A stretch of 64,000 nucleotides of DNA. It comes from Brevundimonas terrae (GTDB lineage Bacteria > Pseudomonadota > Alphaproteobacteria > Caulobacterales > Caulobacteraceae). Shown here piece after piece: positions 1 through 8,874 of the stretch. Both the position numbers and the translations under genes were made by a program. Positions within the stretch are counted from its first letter, which is position 1. Each line of letters begins with the position of its first letter. The stretch is taken from positions 186,001 to 250,000 of the forward strand of contig NZ_JAASQT010000003.1 of assembly GCF_011761985.1 (NCBI RefSeq), given 5' to 3'. A model generated the notes under the pieces. That model was not told the origin of the DNA, searched no databases, and saw only the letters and a list, made by a program, of their open reading frames with translations.

Positions 1-631
1 CGCCCAGGATTTCAACCTTGGCACCGAGGGCTTCCAGTTCCTTCACGCGACGTGCGAACTCGGCCGGATAAAGGATATTGGCCGGTTCCGACACCAGATC
101 GCGCGAGAAGAATACCGCATCAGCCACAGCCGTCAGCGGTGCGAATGCAGCCTCGGCAGCCGCCGGATCAGCGGTGACGACCTGAACCGTCGTGATGGAC
201 GGCTTTTTGTCGGCCGCTTTCTTGGTGTGGTATTTGTCAAAGCGATACGAAGCCAGACGCGCCGCAAAGCCCGCACGCGCGGCCTGTTCGGCGCTCAGAT
301 GGGTCGCATCGATGGTCAGGGTTTCAGCGCCCGACATTTTAACGGCAGCATAGGCGGTAGCGGCATAAGCTTCGACAGCCAGATCGTCGAACTTTTCGGC
401 AGCACCCGCACCAACCAGCAGCACAGCACCGGCATCGATACCGGCCGGAGCCAGTACGTTCAGGCTCGAATTGGCAGCGCCTTTAAAGCGGCCCGACGAC
501 ATGGCCTTGGACAGTGCGCCCGACGCCGCTGCGTCCAGACCGGCACCCAGACCAACGAGCTGACGCTCTTCCTGAACCATCACAGCGAGAATCTGTGACT
601 TCTCGGCGGCAGCTACGAACTGAATTTGCAT
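1..631 (-). CDS. pepA: Leucyl aminopeptidase, N-terminal part (cut by window edge)
   Basis: This is the N-terminal part (about 210 codons) of a cytosolic leucyl aminopeptidase of peptidase family M17, a hexameric two-metal enzyme that removes N-terminal residues from peptides. The gene reads leftward and leaves the window at base 1, so the metal-binding catalytic core is not visible. The start is the ATG at 629-631 (protein begins MQIQFVAAAEKSQ). The visible part is the alanine-rich N-terminal domain, and it ends with the segment SEPANILYPAEFARR, which marks entry into the catalytic domain of this family. It is divergent from lptF with a 157-bp shared upstream region. The family call rests on that segment and on synteny with lptFG, because the catalytic residues lie outside the window. 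Confidence 0.85.
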   Translation of the reverse strand, partial: MQIQFVAAAEKSQILAVMVQEERQLVGLGAGLDAAASGALSKAMSSGRFKGAANSSLNVLAPAGIDAGAVLLVGAGAAEKFDDLAVEAYAATAYAAVKMSGAETLTIDATHLSAEQAARAGFAARLASYRFDKYHTKKAADKKPSITTVQVVTADPAAAEAAFAPLTAVADAVFFSRDLVSEPANILYPAEFARRVKELEALGAKVEILG

Positions 632-788
632 TAAACTTCTCCGGCCAGAGAATTACTTCTCCGGTGGCGTTTGATTTCAACAAGAGCGCACCGATGGTTC
701 CACCGTCGCGCTCGGACGTGTATTACATGGCCCTCATCGCTTTCGCCTGCAACCAAATCGGGCCCCTCAACAGCGCAATTTTCACTGT

Positions 789-1919
789 ATGACTCTTATT
801 CAACGGTATCTTTTCCGCCAGATCGGCTTGCCGGTTTTGGCCGCCATGGGCGCGCTGCTTGGGATTGGCCTTCTGAGCCAGAGTCTGGAACAGCTGGAAG
901 TCATCGTCGAGCGTGGCCAGAGCCTGTGGGTGATGACCAAGCTGACCCTGCTGGCCCTGCCACAACTTCTGGCAGTGATTCTGCCTATCGGCCTGTTCGT
1001 CGGCGCGCTGATTGCCCTGACACGTCTGCAACGCGATCAGGAATTGATTGCCGCCTCTGCCGCGGGCATGAACCGCTCGGCCCTGATCCGTCCGGCCATG
1101 ATGATTGCGCTGATCGTGACGGCGGCGGGTCTTTTGACCACCACGCTGTTACAACCGTGGGGTCAGCAGGAAAGCCGCCGTCAGGCCTTTGCCATCCGCA
1201 CAGATCTGGCCGCGCTGCTGGTCGAGGAAGGCCGCTTTGTGCAAGGCCCCGACGGTCTGGCCGTCTATACCCAGCAGATCGAACAAAACGGCCTGTTGCG
1301 GAACCTGTTCGTCTATATCGACGACGGCAAGACGGTCACCAGCTGGGATGCCGAAACCGCCCGCTTTACCCGCATTGACGGCATTCCGGTCCTGACCATG
1401 CAAAAAGGCTCGATGCAGCGTTATTCCTCGCGCGGGGTGCTGAACCACCTGTCGTTCGACAACTACGCTATCGACCTGACCCCGTATGCGCGCGGCACCG
1501 ACCAGAACATCCGTTTCAAGGCCAGCGATCTTTGGATGAACGAACTGTTCGCGCCCACCGAAGACATCATCAAAATGGCCGGAACGCGCGGTGAACTGGC
1601 CGCTGAAGGCCATAGCCGTATCGTCTCGCCCTTCTATGCCATTGTGGCCATGGCCTTTGCCCTGTCGGCCATTATGGGCGGTGCCTTCAGCCGCACCGGC
1701 TATACGGGTCGTATTGCCAAGGCTGCGGGCCTGTTCCTGCTGGTGCGGGTCATGGGCTATGGCATTGTCGCCGCCGCCGCATGGAATGGCTGGCTGAATG
1801 TGTTCCAGTATCTGCTGCCTGTTGCCGCCACAGTACTGGCCCTGCGCTCTCTCTTTACCGCGCTTAAGCCGCGGCGCCGCTGGTTGCCCTCTATGTCGAT
1901 GAAAAAGAGGGCCGCATGA
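789..1919 (+). CDS. lptF: LPS export ABC transporter permease LptF
   Basis: This is a YjgP/YjgQ-family inner-membrane permease. Together with LptG and the ATPase LptB it extracts lipopolysaccharide from the inner membrane and passes it to the periplasmic bridge. It has 376 residues, the usual family length. Hydrophobic segments lie near the N-terminus (about residues 10-30, 50-75 and 95-120), then a periplasmic beta-rich domain (about 130-260), then three C-terminal membrane helices. The conserved family pattern of LIALTRLQRDQELIAASAAG is present. Its stop overlaps the lptG start (ATGA), which implies translational coupling. The first-gene position and the divergent pepA fix the orientation of the operon. 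Which paralogue is LptF and which LptG is inferred from gene order. Confidence 0.93.
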   Translation: MTLIQRYLFRQIGLPVLAAMGALLGIGLLSQSLEQLEVIVERGQSLWVMTKLTLLALPQLLAVILPIGLFVGALIALTRLQRDQELIAASAAGMNRSALIRPAMMIALIVTAAGLLTTTLLQPWGQQESRRQAFAIRTDLAALLVEEGRFVQGPDGLAVYTQQIEQNGLLRNLFVYIDDGKTVTSWDAETARFTRIDGIPVLTMQKGSMQRYSSRGVLNHLSFDNYAIDLTPYARGTDQNIRFKASDLWMNELFAPTEDIIKMAGTRGELAAEGHSRIVSPFYAIVAMAFALSAIMGGAFSRTGYTGRIAKAAGLFLLVRVMGYGIVAAAAWNGWLNVFQYLLPVAATVLALRSLFTALKPRRRWLPSMSMKKRAA

Positions 1920-3016
1920 TGCGTTTAGGTAGAATCGAACGCTATGTGCTGGGCCAGCAGCTCAAGGCACTGGGCGTGGCACTGGCCATCATTGCCGCCC
2001 TTGTCATGCTCATCGACTTTGTCGAGGTATCACGCGGCCTGAACTCGGATGGCGAGCTGTCGGGCTTCAAGGTGCTGAGCCTGATTGCGGTCAAATCGCC
2101 GTCTGTGATCGTGCAGCTTCTGCCGTTTGTTTTCCTGTTCGGTACGCTGGGTGCCTTTGTCAGCCTGAACCGCCGCAGCGAGCTGATCGCCATGCGGGCG
2201 GCGGGCGTTTCGGCATGGCGCTTTGTCCTGCCCGCAGCGGCCTGTGCCTTTATTCTGGGTATCGTCACCGTCACCACTATCGCGCCGCTGGCGGCGTGGG
2301 GTGACAGCATCTGGCAGAGCGAACGCGGCCGCATCGGCGGTGGCGGTTCCGCAACCGAGGAAGCCCAGCCCGTCTGGCTGCGCGAAGGCGACGACAATCG
2401 CCAGATGATTATCCGTGGCGAGCGTCAGGACCGCACCACAGGACAACTGATCGACGCGACCTTCTTCATCTATTCCATCACGCCTGATGGCGAACGCCGC
2501 TTTACCGAACGTATCGACGCCAAGACCGCCAACCTGACAGCAGGCCGCTGGCGCCTGACGGATGTGGTCGGCGGTCAGGGCGGCCAGCAGGCTGTCCGTT
2601 ATGCCACGCTGGACCTGCCGTCCGATCTGGCTGACGAAGAGGCGTTCCAGCAGTTTGAGCGCCCGCAATCGCTGTCCATCTGGTCCCTGCCCGGCCAGAC
2701 CCACCGCATCAAAAGCGCCGGATTCGCATCCACGGCCTATGATCTGCGTTTCCAGCAACTTCTGGCCACACCGCTGATGTTTGCGGCCATGTCGATTCTG
2801 GCGGCAGCATTTTCTCTGCGGCTGATGCGTCTGGGTGACATGGCCCGAATGGCCGTATCTGCGGTGGTTTTGGGCTTTGGCTTCTTCTTTGTGAACCAGT
2901 TCTCGGCAGCCATGGGCTCGGCAGAGGTTATTCCGGCCTTTTTGGCAGCCTGGTTACCTGCAATATTGACCGCACTCGCCGCTCTTACCTTGCTGTTTTA
3001 TACCGAAGACGGCTAA
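1916..3016 (+). CDS. lptG: LPS export ABC transporter permease LptG
   Basis: This is the second YjgP/YjgQ permease of the LPS exporter and forms a heterodimer with LptF in the inner membrane. It has 366 residues. Three N-terminal membrane helices (about residues 10-35, 55-80 and 100-125) precede a periplasmic jellyroll-like domain (about 130-265) and three C-terminal helices. The coupling-helix region SLNRRSELIAMRAAGVS is typical of the family. It starts inside the lptF stop codon (ATGATG at 1916), so the two are translated together. It is followed after about 50 bp by lptD, so the inner- and outer-membrane parts of LPS transport are made from one transcript. Confidence 0.93.
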   Translation: MMRLGRIERYVLGQQLKALGVALAIIAALVMLIDFVEVSRGLNSDGELSGFKVLSLIAVKSPSVIVQLLPFVFLFGTLGAFVSLNRRSELIAMRAAGVSAWRFVLPAAACAFILGIVTVTTIAPLAAWGDSIWQSERGRIGGGGSATEEAQPVWLREGDDNRQMIIRGERQDRTTGQLIDATFFIYSITPDGERRFTERIDAKTANLTAGRWRLTDVVGGQGGQQAVRYATLDLPSDLADEEAFQQFERPQSLSIWSLPGQTHRIKSAGFASTAYDLRFQQLLATPLMFAAMSILAAAFSLRLMRLGDMARMAVSAVVLGFGFFFVNQFSAAMGSAEVIPAFLAAWLPAILTALAALTLLFYTEDG

Positions 3017-3070
3017 TCGGCAGGATTGGACATGCGTGTCCGATGTGCTGCCCCCGAACTGGAAGACCGT

Positions 3071-5557
3071 ATGCGTGACCGCCATCACCCCAAAACAGGA
3101 GCCCTGCGCCTGAAGCTGATGGCAGGGGCCGCCTTGTGCGCCTTGCCCGTGCTGGGTGTGGCCGGAGCGTCTGTGGCCCAGACAGCCGGTGTCCAACCTT
3201 CGCCTGCGCCTGCCGCTCCTGTGGTTCAGGTGCGTGGCGAGGACGGCCTGACACCCGATGCCCTCTATGTCGAGGCCACCAGCGCCGAACGCGAAGGCGA
3301 TACCGTCAACGCCAAGGGTGGTCAGGCCGAAGACCGTGTCTTTGCCCGTTTCCAGGATCACACCCTGCGGGCCGAGGACATGACCTATGACCTGAAAACC
3401 GGCATTGCCGAGGCTGCCGGTCAGGTCGAACTGATTTCCCCCGACGGCACGGTCGTTCACGCCTCGCAGCTACAACTGACCGAGGGTCTAAAAACCGGCA
3501 TTGCCGTCGATCTGGCGACCCGTTCGCCTGAAGGGGCCACCTTGATGGCGGCGACGGCTGTGCGTCGCTCGGAAAACATTTCAGAGCTGAACCGTGTCCT
3601 CTTCATGCCGTGTCCGGTGTGCGAGAACGATCCCAAGGCCCAGCCCGCCGTCACCTTCCAGGCTGAAAAAGCGGTTCAGGACGAAGAGCTTCGCGCCATC
3701 CTGTATCGCAATGTTGTCGTGCGTGTCGGTGGCGTGCCGGTCTTCTATACGCCCTATCTGGCCCACCCCGATCCGTCGGTGGACCGTGCCTCGGGCTTTT
3801 TGATTCCGCGCATCGACTATGAGCAAGGCCTCGGCCTGTCGATCGAGGCCCCTTATCTGCACGTTGTCTCGCCGTCCGAGGACTGGCTGTTCAGCCCGCG
3901 CGTGAATACCAATGTCGCGCCGCTGATGAACGTCCAGTGGCGCCGCCGGTTTGACAGCGGCACCATCGTCGCCCGTGGCGGCTATACCTATGCCCGCAAT
4001 TTCGGTGACTTCGATCTGGACGGCGATGGCGATGCCGAATCCAAGGTCCATTTCGGCGACAGCACCCACCGTTCCTATATTCTGGCCCACGGCAAGTTTG
4101 ACCTGAATGACGACTGGCGCTGGGGCTTCACCGCCGAGCGCGTGTCGGACAAGACCCTGTTCGACCGCTATGACGTCAATTCTGCCTATCAGGATAACGG
4201 TCTCTATTACGGGGACCGCCGCCGCCTGATCAGCCAGATCTATGCCGAGCGCCAGACCCAGCGTTCCTATCTGTCGGTCGCTGCCTTCTCTATCCAGAGC
4301 CTGCGACTGGACCCGCGCTTTGCCGCGACCGATTTCCGTGATCCTGATGGGTTCAAGGTTTTTGAAAGCGACAACAGCCTGCCGCTGGTCGCACCGATCA
4401 TCGATGCCCGCTGGGAGCCTGAAGGTCCGGTTCTCGGTGGTCGTCTGCGTCTTCAAGGCTCGGCCGTGGCCCTGACCCGCGATGCCTATGTGGGCTTCCC
4501 GACCCTGCGTCCCGAACTGGTCCAGCCCGGACCGACCGACGGCCTTCCGGGCGTCGATAGCCGCCGCGTCACCGGCAAGATGGACTGGCGCCGCGTCATG
4601 ATCTCGCCGATGGGGCTGAGGTGGGAGCCGTTCGTGGACATGCGCGCCGATGTCTATTCGATCGATGATCTGCCGCCCTTCCTCGGCATCGACAACGATA
4701 CGGTCAGCCGCGTCCGAACCAGTGCCGGTGTGGATGTCTCCTATCCGCTCTATCGCCCGTTCGCGGGCAGCGGCAGCATCATTCTGGAGCCGATGGCCCA
4801 GTTGTCGATCTCCAATAAGGCTGATCTTGACCGCCTGATCCCTATCGAGGACAGCCAGACGTTCGAGCTGGACCATATCTCGCTGTTCCGCATGGACCGC
4901 TTCCCCGGCTATGACCTGCTGGAAGGCGGCTGGCGCTTTACCGCCGGTGCGCGGGCCACGTTCAACTGGGACGATGCACGTTCGGCCAGTCTGTTTGTGG
5001 GTCGCTCGACAAGGGCCGATGACGAACCGGCCTATTTCATTCCTGTCCCTGACGACACGACACAGCTCTATGACCCCTCGGGTCTGGCACGCCGCAACTC
5101 CGACTGGGTGGTGCAAGGCACGTTCGATCCGTCCGAGCGTATGCGTGGCTGGTTCCATGCCGTGATGGACGATAGCGGCACTCTGCGCCGTGCCGAAGCC
5201 ACCATCAGCGGTGACTGGGGCCGCCGAAATTCGGGTGCGCTCAGCTATATTCTGGACAATTCCAATCCGCTGGCCGGTCCGAACAACCGCAATTACGAGT
5301 TCGTACAAGTTGCCGCCCAACAGTTTGTCTATGGCAACTGGGGCGTGACGGTGCGTGGCATTGCCGACATGGAACGCGACCTCATCACCCGCTCCGAAGT
5401 GGGCCTGCTCTATGATGATGATTGCTTCCGCGTAGAAATCGGTTGGCGTCGCGATAACACCCGCGTACGTCCTACCGGACCGTCCGAAGGCATATTTATC
5501 CGCCTAAACCTCGCCACTTTTGGTGGTAACGGATATGATGACAGTGAATTACGGTAA
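3071..5557 (+). CDS. lptD: LPS-assembly protein LptD (outer-membrane beta barrel)
   Basis: LptD inserts LPS into the outer leaflet of the outer membrane with its plug lipoprotein LptE. A signal peptide (hydrophobic run LMAGAALCALPVLGVAGAS, then VAQT) is followed by an LptA-like N-terminal domain (about residues 40-190) and a long beta-barrel ending at residue 828. I chose ATG 3071 because GGAAG lies seven bases upstream. An in-frame ATG at 3032 and a TTG at 3026 are alternatives. The mature protein has a close Cys pair (PCPVC, Cys181 and Cys184) and one Cys near the C-terminus (Cys785), a pattern unlike the four cysteines of E. coli LptD. It is co-directional with lptFG upstream and surA downstream. 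Confidence 0.93.
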   Translation: MRDRHHPKTGALRLKLMAGAALCALPVLGVAGASVAQTAGVQPSPAPAAPVVQVRGEDGLTPDALYVEATSAEREGDTVNAKGGQAEDRVFARFQDHTLRAEDMTYDLKTGIAEAAGQVELISPDGTVVHASQLQLTEGLKTGIAVDLATRSPEGATLMAATAVRRSENISELNRVLFMPCPVCENDPKAQPAVTFQAEKAVQDEELRAILYRNVVVRVGGVPVFYTPYLAHPDPSVDRASGFLIPRIDYEQGLGLSIEAPYLHVVSPSEDWLFSPRVNTNVAPLMNVQWRRRFDSGTIVARGGYTYARNFGDFDLDGDGDAESKVHFGDSTHRSYILAHGKFDLNDDWRWGFTAERVSDKTLFDRYDVNSAYQDNGLYYGDRRRLISQIYAERQTQRSYLSVAAFSIQSLRLDPRFAATDFRDPDGFKVFESDNSLPLVAPIIDARWEPEGPVLGGRLRLQGSAVALTRDAYVGFPTLRPELVQPGPTDGLPGVDSRRVTGKMDWRRVMISPMGLRWEPFVDMRADVYSIDDLPPFLGIDNDTVSRVRTSAGVDVSYPLYRPFAGSGSIILEPMAQLSISNKADLDRLIPIEDSQTFELDHISLFRMDRFPGYDLLEGGWRFTAGARATFNWDDARSASLFVGRSTRADDEPAYFIPVPDDTTQLYDPSGLARRNSDWVVQGTFDPSERMRGWFHAVMDDSGTLRRAEATISGDWGRRNSGALSYILDNSNPLAGPNNRNYEFVQVAAQQFVYGNWGVTVRGIADMERDLITRSEVGLLYDDDCFRVEIGWRRDNTRVRPTGPSEGIFIRLNLATFGGNGYDDSELR

Positions 5558-5653
5558 GGAATATCGCATGAACGTCGGGCATGCGTTACACACCCACAAG
5601 GTTCAGGTTTCGTAACCTTGGCCAAAGACCGCTTTAGGGAATCAGGACTGACT

Positions 5654-7009
5654 ATGGGTTTCAAGCGTTTCACCACGGGAACGGCGATTGCCGCTGTTCT
5701 GTCGTCCGCCACCTTGGCTCCGGCTTTCGCGCAAACCGCGCCGCAAGCCCCGACGTCACAGGCAGCGGGCACCCTGAACCCTGCCGCCGAAGACGCCCCC
5801 GTGCGGGCAACCGAGGAAGCCCGCTTCCAGTTGTCCGACGGCGTGATTGCGACGGTCAATGACCGCATCATCACCGGCTTTGACCTGCGCCAGCGCATCT
5901 TGATGATCATCATGATGTCGCAGGTTCAGCCGACCCCTGAATCCATGCCCGCCCTGCAACAGCAGGCGCTGAATGATCTGGTCGATGAACGCCTGCAGGC
6001 GCAGGAAATCGCCAAGTTCGAATCTCTCAAGATCAGCGATCAGGAAATCGACCGCGAACTGGCCACCATGGCCCGCGAAGTTGGCCTGTCCGTCGAAGAC
6101 TATCTGCGTTTTGTGCAACAGGGCGGCATCCAGTTGCCCGCCTTCCGCGAAAGCATCCGCACCCGTCTGGGCTGGAGCGATTTGACCGTAGGCCGCTTCC
6201 GCGACCGTGCCCGTGTCAGCAGCACCCAGGTCGATCAGGCCATGCGCCAACTGACCGAATCAGCCACCAAGCCGCAGTACCTGATCGGCGAGATCTATCT
6301 GGATGCGGCCCGTGTCGGCGGCATGCAGGAAGCCATCAACGGTGCCCGCCAGCTGACCCAGCAAATGGTACAGGGCGCGCCGTTCCAGAACGTGGCCCGC
6401 CAGTTTTCGTCCGCCCCGTCCGCCGCCCGTGGCGGTGACGCCGGCTGGGTTGTTCAAGGCACCGTCCAGCCTGCGCTTCAGGCGGCTCTGGATGTGCTCG
6501 AAGTGGGCCAGTTGTCGAACCCGATCGTCGTCGAAAGCGGTGTCTACATCGTCTATATGCGCGACAAGCGTGCCGGTGCCGCCACCAGCCACGTCTCGCT
6601 GAAACAGGTCATGGTCGAGCTGCCGGAAACGGCAACTGAAGCCGAAGTCGCTGCGGCCACCGCACGTCTGAACAGCATCCGCTCGGGCCTCACCTGCACG
6701 AACATTCTCGAACAGGGTCGCGAACAAGACGGTATTACGGCGTCGGATCTGGGCGAGGCCGATATTTCGGACCTGCTACCGCAGTTCCAGCAGGTTGCCC
6801 GTTCGGCCGAGGTTGGCTCGATCAGCGATCCGGTCCGCTCGCCGCTTGGCCTGCACCTTCTGGCCGTCTGCGACCGCCGCGTCGGTGGCCCCGAGGTTCC
6901 CTCGCGCCAACAGATCGAAAACCGCCTGCAAGGACAGAACTTCGCCATGCTGGGTCGCCGCTATCTGCGCGACCTGCGTGAAGACGCTCTGATCGAAATC
7001 AAGCAATGA
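5654..7009 (+). CDS. surA: Periplasmic chaperone / peptidyl-prolyl isomerase SurA
   Basis: SurA escorts unfolded outer-membrane proteins, LptD among them, across the periplasm. The 451-residue product starts at ATG 5654, preceded by AGGACT. A TTG at 5618 is in frame but would put about 12 residues before the signal peptide. The signal peptide ends near FAQTAPQ. A SurA N-terminal domain follows (about residues 55-190), beginning VIATVNDRIITGFDLRQRI, with the family pattern LVDERLQAQEI. Two parvulin-like regions follow, at about 200-305 (GGDAGWVVQG then GVYIVYMRDKR) and about 310-440 (ending LLAVCDRR). Its stop overlaps the pdxA start by four bases. Placement behind lptD matches its role in outer-membrane assembly. 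Confidence 0.93.
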   Translation: MGFKRFTTGTAIAAVLSSATLAPAFAQTAPQAPTSQAAGTLNPAAEDAPVRATEEARFQLSDGVIATVNDRIITGFDLRQRILMIIMMSQVQPTPESMPALQQQALNDLVDERLQAQEIAKFESLKISDQEIDRELATMAREVGLSVEDYLRFVQQGGIQLPAFRESIRTRLGWSDLTVGRFRDRARVSSTQVDQAMRQLTESATKPQYLIGEIYLDAARVGGMQEAINGARQLTQQMVQGAPFQNVARQFSSAPSAARGGDAGWVVQGTVQPALQAALDVLEVGQLSNPIVVESGVYIVYMRDKRAGAATSHVSLKQVMVELPETATEAEVAAATARLNSIRSGLTCTNILEQGREQDGITASDLGEADISDLLPQFQQVARSAEVGSISDPVRSPLGLHLLAVCDRRVGGPEVPSRQQIENRLQGQNFAMLGRRYLRDLREDALIEIKQ

Positions 7010-8055
7010 CAGATGCGGCAATGACGGGGGTTCGCTCAAGCGGCCCCCTCATTGTGAGCATGGGCGACCCTGCCGGTGTCGGCCCCGAAGTGATCGCGCG
7101 TGGCTGGGACGCTCTGCGCCAGCAACGCCAGTCGGTCCTGCATCCGTCGCCCCTGCCGTTTGTCGTGCTGGGCGATGCCGCAACACTGGCCAAACAGGGC
7201 TTTCCGGTCGAGGCCGTCTATGGCCCGCATGATGCCTTTCAGGTGTTCAACCGCGCCATTCCGGTTATAGATCTGCCCGCCCCTGCGCCTGTCGTCGCGG
7301 GCCAGCCCGATCCGGCCAATGCCGCCGCCGTTGCCGACTGGATCGAACGCGGCGTTGATATGATCTTGTCGGGCGAAGGCTCGGGCCTTGTAACCGCCCC
7401 CATCGCCAAGGCCCCGATGTATGCCTCGGGCTTCCGCTTTCCTGGCCACACCGAATTTATCGCCGAACTGACCGCCGACATGCCTTTTATCGGCACGCGC
7501 GGGCCGGTGATGATGCTGACGGCGCAAAATCTGCGGGCCTGTCTGGTCACCATCCATGTGCCGATTGACCAGTTACCCGAACTGGTGACAGCCGACCGCG
7601 TTCTGCGCGTCGCCCGCGTGGTGCATGAATCAATGAAGCGTGACTTCGGCATCGCCAAGCCACGCCTCGCCATGGCCGCGCTCAACCCCCATGCGGGCGA
7701 AGGCGGCTCTATCGGTCTTCAGGAAATCGAGGTCCTGCGTCCGGCGGCCGCGCAACTGCGCGGCGAAGGCATCGACATCTCCGATCCTCTGCCCGCCGAT
7801 ACCCTGTTCCACGAAGAAGCGCGGGCGCGTTTTGACGCCCATATCTGCCTCTATCACGATCAGGCCCTGATTCCGGTCAAGACGCTGGACTTCTGGGGCG
7901 GTGTGAATGCCACGCTGGGCCTGCCGATTGTCCGCACCTCGCCGGACCACGGCACAGGTTTCGATATCGCCGGAAAGGGCATTGCCCGCCCCGACAGCTT
8001 TATTGCGGCGGTAAAACTGGCTTCAGAGATGGCGGCCAAGCGCGCGACGCGCTAA
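7006..8055 (+). CDS. pdxA: 4-hydroxythreonine-4-phosphate dehydrogenase
   Basis: PdxA oxidises 4-phosphooxy-threonine with NAD+ in the DXP-dependent pyridoxal-5'-phosphate pathway in the cytosol; its product is condensed by PdxJ. The 349-residue protein opens with the family signature SMGDPAGVGPEVI. It carries the metal- and substrate-binding histidines in FPGHTEFIAE, NPHAGEGGSIG and LYHDQALIPVK, and ends with TSPDHGTGFDIAGKG. The start overlaps the surA stop (ATGA), and rsmA begins 9 bp after its stop. The surA-pdxA-rsmA order is widespread in Proteobacteria, which supports the assignment. Confidence 0.96.
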   Translation: MTDAAMTGVRSSGPLIVSMGDPAGVGPEVIARGWDALRQQRQSVLHPSPLPFVVLGDAATLAKQGFPVEAVYGPHDAFQVFNRAIPVIDLPAPAPVVAGQPDPANAAAVADWIERGVDMILSGEGSGLVTAPIAKAPMYASGFRFPGHTEFIAELTADMPFIGTRGPVMMLTAQNLRACLVTIHVPIDQLPELVTADRVLRVARVVHESMKRDFGIAKPRLAMAALNPHAGEGGSIGLQEIEVLRPAAAQLRGEGIDISDPLPADTLFHEEARARFDAHICLYHDQALIPVKTLDFWGGVNATLGLPIVRTSPDHGTGFDIAGKGIARPDSFIAAVKLASEMAAKRATR

Positions 8056-8064
8056 CAGCACACC

Positions 8065-8874
8065 GTGACCGATCACCTGCCCTCCCTCCGCGAAACGCTC
8101 GACGCCCATGGCCTTTTGGCCAAGAAGAGCTTTGGTCAGCATTTTTTGCTGGACCTGAATGTTACCCGCAAGATCGTGCGCTATGCCGGTCCGTTCGAGG
8201 GCCGCTCTGTCATCGAGGTCGGCCCCGGCCCCGGTGGCCTGACCCGTGCCCTGATCGAAAGCGATGCGGGAAAGGTCATTCTAGTCGAGAAAGACCCGCG
8301 CTTTATCCCGCTTCTGTCGGAACTGGATGACGGCTCCGGCCGTCTGACCATCCATGAAGCCGATGCTCTCAAGGTGCACGAGGCCGAACTGGCCGAAGGT
8401 CCGACCCACATGGTGTCGAACCTGCCCTATAATGTCGGCACGCCTTTGCTGATCAAATGGCTGACCGGACCGTGGCTGCCGCACGCCATGACGCTGATGT
8501 TCCAAAAGGAAGTCGCCGAGCGCGTAGTGGCCCAGCCCGATGACGATGCCTATGGTCGTCTGGCCGTCATCTCTCAGGCCGTGTGCGAAGCCCGCATCGT
8601 TATGCACCTGCCCGCCGCCGCCTTTACACCGCCGCCCAAGGTGGCGTCGGCGGTTGTGCATCTGGTGCCGCTGGCGGTTCGTCCGTCGCCGGAACGCCTG
8701 AAAAAACTCGAACGTGTGACCGCTGCTGCCTTTGGCCAGCGTCGCAAGATGCTACGTTCGTCCCTCAAACAACTTGGTGGTGCCGCCCTGTGCGAAGCCG
8801 CTGGAATCTCACCCGAAGCCCGCGCCGAGACTATCGACGTGGCGGGCTTCCTGCGTTTGGCTGATGCTCTGTAA
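8065..8874 (+). CDS. rsmA: 16S rRNA (adenine1518/1519-N6)-dimethyltransferase RsmA (KsgA)
   Basis: RsmA uses S-adenosylmethionine to dimethylate two adjacent adenines in the loop of helix 45 of 16S rRNA, a late step in 30S maturation. The 269-residue product starts at GTG 8065. Motifs in order are KSFGQHFLLD (RNA-binding N-terminus), VIEVGPGPGGLT (SAM site, about residue 49), VEKDPRF, and the catalytic NLPYN near residue 118. The C-terminal helical domain contains FGQRRKMLRSSLK. It lies 9 bp after pdxA, and its stop overlaps the ATG of the following aminotransferase by one base. Confidence 0.96.
   Translation: MTDHLPSLRETLDAHGLLAKKSFGQHFLLDLNVTRKIVRYAGPFEGRSVIEVGPGPGGLTRALIESDAGKVILVEKDPRFIPLLSELDDGSGRLTIHEADALKVHEAELAEGPTHMVSNLPYNVGTPLLIKWLTGPWLPHAMTLMFQKEVAERVVAQPDDDAYGRLAVISQAVCEARIVMHLPAAAFTPPPKVASAVVHLVPLAVRPSPERLKKLERVTAAAFGQRRKMLRSSLKQLGGAALCEAAGISPEARAETIDVAGFLRLADAL

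Noticed and set aside
3581..5320. 579-codon open frame antisense to lptD
   Set aside because: It lies wholly inside lptD, reads as low-complexity Arg/Gly/Ala/Val sequence and has no domain pattern.
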